From Zelonia costaricensis (taxonomy: Eukaryota > Euglenozoa > Kinetoplastea > Trypanosomatida > Trypanosomatidae), in contig JASAOO010002942.1 of NCBI GenBank assembly GCA_030849075.1, positions 1 to 14,391 of the forward strand: a stretch of 14,391 nt of DNA, given 5' to 3'. A program made the translations under genes and the position numbers. The notes beneath the pieces are model-generated. The model worked only from the letters and a program-made list of their open reading frames with translations, made no database searches and was not told the origin of the DNA. Below are positions 8,111-14,391 of the stretch, one piece after another; positions within the stretch are counted from its first letter, which is position 1, and the number at the start of each line of letters is the position of its first letter.

Positions 8111-9361
8111 ATGGTTGAGTTCAGCAAGCATCAGCTCGTGTACTGGTCGAACCAGTATCACCTGCTCGACTGGATTACGCTGACGGTGCTGTACCTCATC
8201 GGCATCATCGTCACGGCAAGCGTGAAACCCTATTGCCGCACCTTTCTCTGGACCGATGCGACGATCGCCTACCCGGCCGAGGAGGACACTTTCCCTACCT
8301 ACTCGCTTGCATTGATGCTGGTCGGCGCCCTCGCCTTCTATGTTTTCTTTGTGTGGTACCTCGTGCGCCCCCTGCAGGAGTTCCTTGGCGAGCCGCTCGA
8401 GTGGTACGCCATCGGCGACGCAGCCGCTACCGCGGGCGGGGCGGCGTCGGCGTACGCCAGCGTGGGGAGCCCCACGGCGCCGGCCCCCACCTCCTCGCCT
8501 GCAATGGCGCCTGTTGCGCGGCGGCCACGGGTGCGCGACATGCAGACGGGCCGCGGCCCGCTCTATCCGTGGCTGCGTGCACAGCTGTGGGCCTTCGGGC
8601 TGGAGTTCTCCGTCATGGCGGTGCTCAAGGTCTACGCTGGGCGTCTTCGCCCCGACTACCTCAGTCGCCTCAAAGTCGCCGGCTACACGAGCGCAACGCA
8701 TGGCGCGCCCGAGCCGCAGAAGGACCCGCAGTTCTACTGTGACCTCATGGACGCACACCCAGCGCTGCGCGAGGGGCGGCTGTCGTTCCCCTCGGGCCAC
8801 AGCAGCACCTCCTTCGCCGTCTTCACGGTGCTGGCCCTCTTCCTCGTCGCCCACCTCCGCCCCTTCGCGCGGCACGCCAGCTTCACGCGCCTAATGATCT
8901 GCTTGGTGCCGCTCACTGTGCCCGCGATGTGCGCCGTGAGCCGCACGCGCAACAACAAGCACCACTTCGCCGACATCGTCGCTGGCTCCCTCATTGGCAT
9001 CACGTCGGCACTGCTGTGCTTCTGCGGTAGCTTCCGACCAGTCGGTGGAGCCGCGAACATTTACTTTGCGCGCACCGCAGGCGATGTCGAGTACGATCTC
9101 ATACGCGATGGCAGCGGCGCGGTTGGCACGGCGATGACGGCGGTGGGCGGCCCCAGTGACATGTTAGAAGACCCGTCGGAGGTGGGGAGCGGGAACTACC
9201 AGGCCACGGGTAAGCGAGAGGACAGCCAGCGGCGCCGTCCAGCTTCCCCGGCGACGCGGGTGGACGACAGCGCGGTGACATTCACCGAGCCTTTGCGGCG
9301 GCCCACTGGGCTGACGGAGCGGCGACTGAACGAGGACCCTGCCGCGGTGCCGTGGATCTGA
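8111..9361 (+). CDS. PAP2-family lipid phosphate phosphatase
   Basis: A 416-residue integral membrane protein with the full catalytic triad of motifs of the PAP2/lipid phosphate phosphatase superfamily: KX6RP (K173 to R180-P181), PSGH (227-230) and SRX5HX3D (S277, R278, H284, D288). Family knowledge: these enzymes remove phosphate from phosphatidate, lysophosphatidate or related lipids independently of Mg2+, via a phospho-histidine (here H284) with H230 as acid/base. Six hydrophobic segments fit the family fold (about 20-38, 64-86, 158-174, 232-248, 261-276, 289-307). An Ala/Pro/Ser-rich loop at ~100-140 and a polar, Ser/Thr/Arg-rich C-terminal tail from ~320 are extra to the core and may carry trafficking or phosphorylation signals. 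The ATG at 8111 is the first in frame and lies about 145 nt after a good splice acceptor. Whether it acts in phospholipid synthesis or signalling cannot be read from sequence. Confidence 0.95.
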   Translation: MVEFSKHQLVYWSNQYHLLDWITLTVLYLIGIIVTASVKPYCRTFLWTDATIAYPAEEDTFPTYSLALMLVGALAFYVFFVWYLVRPLQEFLGEPLEWYAIGDAAATAGGAASAYASVGSPTAPAPTSSPAMAPVARRPRVRDMQTGRGPLYPWLRAQLWAFGLEFSVMAVLKVYAGRLRPDYLSRLKVAGYTSATHGAPEPQKDPQFYCDLMDAHPALREGRLSFPSGHSSTSFAVFTVLALFLVAHLRPFARHASFTRLMICLVPLTVPAMCAVSRTRNNKHHFADIVAGSLIGITSALLCFCGSFRPVGGAANIYFARTAGDVEYDLIRDGSGAVGTAMTAVGGPSDMLEDPSEVGSGNYQATGKREDSQRRRPASPATRVDDSAVTFTEPLRRPTGLTERRLNEDPAAVPWI

Positions 9362-9848
9362 GGTGGCCGAGGTGGAGGCACAGCTGTGCGTGGAGTGCCT
9401 GGGCACCGTGTGCCGCCCCGCTGCACGACCAGCATTCGCCGGTCGATCACCGTGACTCTGGTCCTCTTTTGTTATGTCGATCTCAGGTGGTCGGTCTCAA
9501 CCCATTTTGGTGGTCTCTTCGATGCCGAGCAGAGGGCACAGCTCTGCGACCCGCCGCAAACCCCCTTTCCCCATCTCCTATTCGCCTCCTCCCACGCCTT
9601 TGCGTGGCTTATGTGATGACGTGGCCGACATGGTTCACGCAAAGGACATCGTGTTTCCAGCTGTTGTTGTGCACACTCTTTTTTTTTTCAACAGTGCTGC
9701 CACCACGCTAGTAGAGTTTCCCTGTGCAACGCTGTGCGTACGCCACGAGCGTGTGTGTCAGAGGAGGTTTCGAGGCGGCTTTGTGAACATAGATGCTTCC
9801 TTTTTTTTTTTAGCGTGTGAGGAATATGCCTTTTCGGGCCGTGCACAC

Positions 9849-9849
<1 letters not shown>

Positions 9850-9883
<34 letters not shown>
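9850..9883 (+). repeat. (TG)17 microsatellite
   Basis: Perfect TG tract on the coding strand in the presumed 3' UTR of the phosphatase gene. Confidence 0.97.
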
Positions 9884-9886
<3 letters not shown>

Positions 9887-10347
9887 CTGTGCGAGTTGGC
9901 CACGTTGTGGTTGTACTTTGGAGCGTATCTATCGAACCTCTGAGAAGGAAGCAGCTCACGTGCCGCGGAGGGACCTGGGGGCTGGCAGCAGTCACCACGC
10001 CCGTGAATAGATGAACAGGGACTCGTGAAGACTCGGCACCGTCGACGCCTTCACGGATGCGCGTGCTGTCCCCGTCTCGCCCCAAAAAAAAATGCACGCT
10101 GGCTTCCGCACCTCTGCGACGTCACGACCTGCACGACAGACAGAAGCAAGCTGTCGGCGGCGTACAAAGACGACGCCTGTACCCTCACCCGCCTCTCACG
10201 AAGCTGAGCGAGCGTTGCGCATCTGGGACCAAGGCGTGCATAACGTGCGAACCCTCACCACCGTCCCTCCTCCGCGTTCCTTTGCTCCAACATCATTCAG
10301 CCCACAGCCGCAAGCCCAGCACTGCCCCACACACAATCCCCTGTCAG

Positions 10348-10378
10348 CCCCGAGCCCTCCCCCCCCCTCCTTCTCCAG
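10348..10378 (+). promoter_or_regulatory. Spliced-leader acceptor candidate for small membrane protein
   Basis: A long C-rich pyrimidine run ends in CTCCAG, AG at 10377-10378, 45 nt before the ATG at 10423. An alternative AG lies at 10299-10300 after another pyrimidine stretch. Either would exclude the upstream in-frame ATG at 10057 from the mRNA. Confidence 0.5.
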
Positions 10379-10422
10379 CTCCACTCCTTTCTGGGCCACT
10401 ACTTCCACGCCACAATACCTAC

Positions 10423-10746
10423 ATGGAAGTCCACAAGAGAGGGATGGCTTCTCGCCACAGCCAAACACGTCGCGTGTGCGTGCGGCCGTTGCTGCTGCTC
10501 CTGGCGCTTCTCCTCCTCGCTCTGTACGTCCGCACCGCGGCGGCACAGCCCGGTGCAGGGGACTCCGTCGCCGGCGGCAGCAGCCCTGTGGCACCCTCGG
10601 AGTCGCCCGAGTCGGGCGAGAAGAAGACGCCGTGGTTTCTGATCTCGGTAATTGTGCTACCTAGCATGTTTGTGCTGTGGCTCATCGCGTGTGGGTTCTT
10701 GGCGTACGTCTTCATCAAGGTTTGCCCCGATCGTCACACCAAGTAA
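10423..10746 (+). CDS. Small predicted type I membrane protein, unknown function
   Basis: A 107-residue protein. A basic N-region (rich in Arg/Lys) is followed by a Leu-rich hydrophobic core at 23-36 and a likely signal-peptidase site after RTAAA (around residue 41). The mature part would be only a ~27-residue Gly/Ser/Pro/Glu-rich segment, then one transmembrane helix (~70-98) and a short basic tail. There is no Asn in the outer segment, so no N-glycosylation site; Ser/Thr could be O-modified. The first ATG after the nearest splice acceptor is at 10423; a second in-frame ATG at 10444 gives a 100-residue form with an equally good signal peptide. The frame stays open upstream to an ATG at 10057, but that part reads like leader sequence. 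I do not recognise the family. It may be an accessory subunit of a membrane complex, which is conjecture. Confidence 0.72.
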   Translation: MEVHKRGMASRHSQTRRVCVRPLLLLLALLLLALYVRTAAAQPGAGDSVAGGSSPVAPSESPESGEKKTPWFLISVIVLPSMFVLWLIACGFLAYVFIKVCPDRHTK

Positions 10747-10999
10747 AACAAAGTGAGAGAGAGGAGGACAGTTGTCTGCGTTTCTCAAGGACAACCCGAG
10801 GCCGAACTTGAGCCGACTGTCCTCCTTCACGTGCGGGATGTGTGTGATGGCGCTGCTCGCGCTGCATTGCCGAGAGTCACCCACGGGCAGCTACGCCTTC
10901 AGCCCCCTCCCTTCGCGCCAGCTGATCCCTCCAGCTCCTCTTCCGCCTTCATAGTCCACGTTGATACGATGCCGTTCTATGTGCATCTGATAATCTGTA

Positions 11000-11018
11000 T
11001 GTGTGTGTGTGTGTGTGT
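11000..11018 (+). repeat. (TG)9 microsatellite
   Basis: TG tract on the coding strand in the presumed 3' UTR of the small membrane protein gene. Confidence 0.93.
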
Positions 11019-11425
11019 TCCGCTTCTGTGCGTCTTTGTCTGCGCGTGTGTGTACACGTATTTTTCCTCCGCTTCGTCCTCCACGCCCTTCACCGCCATC
11101 TCGATGCGGCGGCATGTGCACAGCCACGTCATTTCTGTGTTTTGGACTAGCTTGCGTCTCTTCTCCTAGCCGTTGCGCTCCTCTGTCCGCCCTTCAGCCG
11201 CCCCCACCCCCCACTCCCCTCCCGCTTCTACGCACGTACCCGAGGCTCCACCACAACCACCAACCCCCTCCCTCCCCTCATCACCCACCTTGCCTCGTCT
11301 CTTTTCCCATCTCAACACCCCTCCCTCTCTCCCTCGCGCGCGGCCTGCGTGTCCGTGGCAACTTTGTGGATCTGCGTCTGGCGAGGGGTAACGGTGTGCG
11401 TGTGCATGCGCGTCTCGTGTGTGCA

Positions 11426-11429
<4 letters not shown>

Positions 11430-11456
<27 letters not shown>
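11430..11456 (+). repeat. (TG)13 microsatellite
   Basis: Second TG tract in the same spacer, coding-strand orientation. Confidence 0.95.
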
Positions 11457-11756
11457 ACAACATGTTATTTCTTGACTTGCGCGACATCGTGTCGCGTCTG
11501 AGCGTGGAGAACCGAACTGCAATGTCCCGCTCGACGAGCCATGCCGTGGCACGCGAGCTCTGTCCAGCCAGCCTTGCCGACTAGTTATTGCGGCGCGGCT
11601 TTCACGCGTCAGCGGTTTCCGCCTCATCGAAATGTGCGTCCGCGTGTGCAATGGCAGCGCACTGTGAAACCCGCCATCCCCTTTCCCTTCTCCCCGCCTC
11701 ACGTTACCCACGCGCGCACTCACTCAGTACGCGGCACGCTCAGAGCACGCCGCCGA

Positions 11757-11773
11757 ACCACGCTCCTCCTCAG
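11757..11773 (+). promoter_or_regulatory. Spliced-leader acceptor candidate for the 11884 gene
   Basis: A short pyrimidine-rich run ends in CTCAG, AG at 11772-11773, about 110 nt upstream of the ATG. The AG at 11833-11834, right after a CA tract, is an alternative. The tract is weaker than the one before the phosphatase gene. Confidence 0.35.
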
Positions 11774-11811
11774 CATCATCGGGCCCCTCTTCACACATCC
11801 GCACATACATT

Positions 11812-11831
11812 CACACACACACACACACACA
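11812..11831 (+). repeat. (CA)10 microsatellite in presumed 5' leader
   Basis: CA tract on the coding strand ending 52 bases before the ATG at 11884, repeating the arrangement seen upstream of the second MBOAT gene. Confidence 0.92.
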
Positions 11832-11883
11832 TAGCCGCCTCTGACCCGAGTCTCCCGTCTGACGGACTTCTTTAAGCGCGGCG

Positions 11884-12264
11884 ATGTTTGGCCGTCGTGT
11901 CTTCGCGAGTGCCCCGCTGCCGCGGCACATGTGGGCCAAGCTGCACATTTCCAGCGCCACCCAGGCCCAGCGCCTGCTGCCCTCCCTCGCCCCTCTCGCG
12001 AGCTCGCTGGGGCGCAGCACAAACGTGCTGAACAGTCAGGCCCTGATGCAGGCCCGCGACGGCATGGCCTCCGAGTCGAGCCCCTCGTCGCTGGAGGAGC
12101 TCTTGTCGGTGCGGTGCTTCTCGGGTGCCCTCACGACGGCCAACTCCATCGTCTTCGGGCCTGTGAAGTTTTCCCTGTCGATCAATACGCCACTCCTCAG
12201 CTGCTTTCAAGTGAGTAAACTAAGAATAATGGGGAAACCCACTACCGCCGCGGCGCCGCCATAG
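11884..12264 (+). CDS. Hypothetical protein with mitochondrial-type presequence
   Basis: A 126-residue protein I do not recognise. The first 58 residues contain seven Arg/Lys, many Ala/Ser/Leu and no acidic residue (the first is Asp59), typical of a mitochondrial import presequence. The middle (about 72-109) has modestly hydrophobic stretches but no strong transmembrane helix. Codon use is strongly GC-ending up to Gln109 (base 12210). The last 17 codons are unlike this: AGT, AAA, CTA, AGA and ATA appear together, then Ala/Pro to a TAG. The change coincides with a GTGAGT hexamer at 12211. The true 3' end may therefore be altered by a truncation or an assembly error, or the tail may simply be lineage-specific. 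All three frames close between 12216 and 12281, so a simple frameshift into a long open frame is not apparent. Confidence 0.62.
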   Translation: MFGRRVFASAPLPRHMWAKLHISSATQAQRLLPSLAPLASSLGRSTNVLNSQALMQARDGMASESSPSSLEELLSVRCFSGALTTANSIVFGPVKFSLSINTPLLSCFQVSKLRIMGKPTTAAAPP

Positions 12265-12799
12265 CGGCCGCGTCACTGTGAGCTCTCCCCACCTTCTCCC
12301 TCCGCAAAGCTGCATCTGTTTTCTTTTTGGTTGTTGTTGTGCGCCGCAGGGAGAGGAGGCTGGGCGTGTGCTTGAATGCTGTGCGTGTGTGCGTGTGTGC
12401 GCGGAGGGGGGAGAAGGCGTGCTTCAGGACAACACTCGAAACGCAGAGGCCACAGAGGAGGGAGGTGACGAGGGCGTTCACGGCGTGTCAAGTCGCGTGA
12501 CGTTCTCTGGCGGGCAGCAGCATGTCTCCACCTCGCCTATTCCAAACCTTTGCTGCCGTCTTCGAGACTCCATCGCCTCCTCAACTCCTCAAGCACGCCT
12601 TGGACACAACGCAGAGTGAGGTAGCGATGAGCACCGAAGGGCCTCATCCACGCCAGCTGCATGCCAAGACCGCGAAAAGGCACACCCATCGCAATCCCCT
12701 CGGTCACGTTCACAGTCTTCTTTTTTTGTTTGTTTTTTGCCTTCAAGTCCCTGACGTTCATCACAGCCTTCATGGCTTCGCCCGCTTTCGTACCAGACA

Positions 12800-12827
12800 A
12801 ACACACACACACACACACACACACACA
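12800..12827 (+). repeat. (CA)14 microsatellite
   Basis: CA tract on the + strand. With no recognised gene directly downstream, its orientation is an exception or hints at an unseen acceptor near here. Confidence 0.93.
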
Positions 12828-13025
12828 TCCGCAAGCAGCTGTTACTGGACAAAGCAGCCACTGCCCTTGCTCTCCACCTGCCTCACCTTTGCCTCCCCAC
12901 AGCTCCTACGTGGTCACCGCTGCGGAGCTAGTCCCTGGCTGCCCACGTTGTCCACACGCTTTCCGCACCTGCGTCTTTCTCTTCACAAGCGATAACCGTC
13001 AGTGAGCGTGTTTGTGTTTGTACGT

Positions 13026-13035
<10 letters not shown>

Positions 13036-13073
<38 letters not shown>
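13036..13073 (+). repeat. (TG)19 microsatellite
   Basis: Near-perfect TG tract of 38 bases on the + strand, preceded by TGTGCG variants; the longest in the window. Confidence 0.95.
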
Positions 13074-13076
<3 letters not shown>

Positions 13077-13390
13077 TAGATGTCTTGAGGGGCTGGAGAG
13101 ACGCAAAAAGGAAGAGATGGGCTTTCATGGCGGTGTTGCTGGTGGCCTGAGAAGTGGCACGGCGAGCTCCCTATCTTTCCGATTCACGCCACCCAAGTCT
13201 CTCTTCTGCAGACCTCCGATCTTGGTCCCGTCGCCCTTTATCGCCTTCCTCCGGACGCCGCATTTGGTTGTTGTTGTCGTTCGCTGTGTGTGTCTCATGG
13301 TGATTTGCAGAGTGTACTCCACAGCTTCCTGGCGCAGCAGTGTGTGTGGATTGGTATGGCCGTGTGTGTGTAGGTGTATGTGTGTGTAGG

Positions 13391-13618
13391 TGTGTGTGTG
13401 TGTGCCTTTGTGTGTTGAGCCTCTGGATAATGCGCCTTTCACGGTAGGACTCGACAGAACACGGAAGACAATAAAGCGAAGGCAGTCGAAGCACTCGGAG
13501 ATGGGCGAGCATCGCGCAGAAGCGGCGGCGGCGTCTTCAAGGCGTACGACAGGAAAGCAGGGGGCTGCGTGCGCACACGTGCAGCGGATGCCACGCTCTC
13601 GTCACAACACGCGGCCCC
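13391..13618 (+). repeat. Direct duplication, copy 1
   Basis: Segment running from a TG tract through TTGAGCCTCTG and a GGCGGCGGC stretch to GCGGCCCC. It recurs 395-396 bases downstream with about seven substitutions and a one-base indel in a G run, about 96-97% identity by eye. It has no coding character. Its position in a presumed UTR and its length would suit part of a SIDER-type degenerate retroposon, but I cannot confirm this. Confidence 0.9.
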
Positions 13619-13784
13619 CTCTCCTCCCCCTCCCCCCCCCCCCTCGCCGTGTATGTACGGCACGCGCGTGAAGAGCGCCGGGACGTCGACTTAACGGCCC
13701 AATTCCAACGCAGCGCGCCCGCCGTCGTCCGTTGCACAGTGGACTCTTCGCGGTGTGCCGTGTCTCTTCCTCGCTCGTCTCCCC

Positions 13785-13785
13785 N
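13785..13785. other. Single ambiguous base, possible assembly join
   Basis: The only N in the window. It lies exactly at the boundary of the second repeat copy, as expected if two contigs were joined there or a repeat was mis-resolved. Distances across it should not be trusted. Confidence 0.85.
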
Positions 13786-13786
13786 A

Positions 13787-14013
13787 TGTGTGTGTGTGTG
13801 CCTTTGTGTGTTGAGCCTCTGCATAATGCGTCTTTCACGGTAGGACTCGACAGAACACTGAAAACAATAAAGCGAAGGCAGTCACAGCACTCGGAGATGG
13901 GCGAGCATCGCGCAGGAGCGGCGGCGGCGTCTTCAAGGCGTACGACAGGAAAGCAGGGGCTGCGTGCGCACACGTGCAGCGGATGCCACGCTCTCGTCAC
14001 AACACGCGGCCCC
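13787..14013 (+). repeat. Direct duplication, copy 2
   Basis: Second copy of the 13391-13618 segment in the same orientation, starting directly after the N at 13785. The sequences following the two copies differ: copy 1 continues through a C-run into a ~140-base unique stretch, copy 2 into a longer pyrimidine-rich region. Confidence 0.9.
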
Positions 14014-14285
14014 CCCTCCCCCCACCTCTTCCCTTCCCCCCGCGTCTCCAGTTCTTTGCCTCCGCTCCCTCCCCCCTCTTCACCGCGCGTCACCCCCCGC
14101 GGCTTCATCTGAACAGCCATCAGCCCTTTCTAACCTCGTGCTTGCCGCCCTCACACGCAGACCGAAAAGCCCCCACTCCACCATCATCGCCCGCTTCGCC
14201 GACTGTCGCACATCGACCACTGCAGTCACGAACGGCCTACTTAGTGCGTGTGATCGCCCTCGTTTGTTTTCTTCTTCGCTTGCTT

Positions 14286-14314
14286 TTCCTAAGCTAACAT
14301 TTACTATTTTCCAG
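14286..14314 (+). promoter_or_regulatory. Strong splice acceptor candidate for a gene beyond the window
   Basis: A T-rich region is followed by GCTAACAT, resembling a branch-point consensus, then TTACTATTTTCCAG with the AG at 14313-14314. Spacing and composition are those of a good 3' splice site. It suggests that the next + strand gene starts a short distance past the end of the window. Confidence 0.5.
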
Positions 14315-14391
14315 TGCTTCTCCTTTGCTTTTTCTCCGACGACGCGCCCCGCAGTCTATTTCCTTCCTTTCCTCTTCAGAGTTTGCGGGAG

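Larger units (their letters stand above)
9362..10422. other. Intergenic spacer after PAP2 gene
   Basis: About 1.06 kb without a convincing gene. It contains T9-T11 runs near 9678 and 9800, a long TG tract and an A9 run near 10083. The presumed 3' UTR gives way to a C-rich pyrimidine region from ~10250 that prepares the next splice acceptor. Confidence 0.75.
10747..11883. other. Intergenic spacer
   Basis: About 1.1 kb with no supported gene. The 3' UTR part holds two TG tracts; a long pyrimidine-rich stretch lies at ~11160-11340, and CA-rich sequence precedes the next gene. The stretch at 11460-11640 is less repetitive, but its open frames lack trypanosomatid codon bias over any useful length. 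Confidence 0.75.
12265..14391. other. Gene-free 3' region with duplicated segment
   Basis: About 2.1 kb with no convincing coding sequence on either strand. It holds CA and TG tracts, a G/A-rich stretch at ~12350-12480, a long direct duplication (listed separately) around one N, and a strongly pyrimidine-rich last ~370 bases that look like the approach to another trans-spliced gene. Part of it is presumably the 3' UTR of the upstream gene. Confidence 0.7.

Noticed and set aside
8093..8875. 260-codon reverse-strand open frame opposite the phosphatase gene
   Set aside because: It is a shadow of the GC-rich third positions of the + strand gene, has no recognisable domain, and opposes the transcription direction of the cluster.
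10057..10422. In-frame ATG at 10057 giving a 229-residue form of the small membrane protein
   Set aside because: The extra 122 residues look like translated leader and would bury the signal peptide inside the protein; good splice acceptors lie downstream of this ATG.
12278..12619. Possible second exon or continuation of the 11884 gene
   Set aside because: Codon composition is not coding-like, the frame includes GT-rich low-complexity sequence, and no clear acceptor joins it to base 12210.
7492..13073. TG/CA arrays considered as CRISPR or minisatellite arrays
   Set aside because: They are simple dinucleotide tracts without spacers or repeat units longer than 2 bases.

Overview
The window looks like nuclear chromosome DNA of a trypanosomatid, most probably Leishmania or a close relative. 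The reasons are: intron-free genes all on one strand, strongly GC-rich third codon positions, long non-coding spacers full of (TG)n/(CA)n tracts and pyrimidine runs ending in AG (the usual trans-splicing acceptor design), and protein families that fit. No bacterial features (ribosome binding sites, operon overlaps) are visible. The species cannot be fixed from the sequence alone. From memory, GUP1-type genes next to a PAP2 phosphatase match an arrangement on Leishmania chromosome 19; I could not check this.

Layout, all on +: (1) 2-1057, the 3' part of a GUP1-type MBOAT membrane O-acyltransferase, cut by the window edge. (2) 1058-4531, a 3.5 kb spacer with no convincing gene. (3) 4532-6877, a second, complete GUP1-type MBOAT with low-complexity insertions and a cysteine-rich loop. 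(4) 6878-8110, spacer. (5) 8111-9361, a PAP2-superfamily lipid phosphate phosphatase with all three catalytic motifs. (6) 9362-10422, spacer. (7) 10423-10746, a tiny predicted type I membrane protein of unknown function. (8) 10747-11883, spacer. (9) 11884-12264, a small hypothetical protein with a mitochondrial-type N-terminus and an odd 3' end. (10) 12265-14391, a gene-free stretch holding a ~225 bp direct duplication whose copies flank a single N, and ending in a very good candidate splice acceptor for a gene beyond the window.

The genes would be transcribed as one polycistronic unit and separated by trans-splicing and polyadenylation. Three of the five act, by family, on lipids at internal membranes: two GUP1-like acyltransferases (in yeast and T. 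brucei, GUP1 remodels the lipid of GPI anchors) and a phosphatase acting on phosphatidate-type lipids. Shared function along a trypanosomatid transcription unit is not normally expected, so this link is only suggestive.

I see no clear sign of a new multi-gene system. The points most worth a second look are the CxxC-pair loop in the complete MBOAT, the differing insertions of the two paralogues, the duplication around the N, and the unusual 3' end of the small mitochondrial-type gene.
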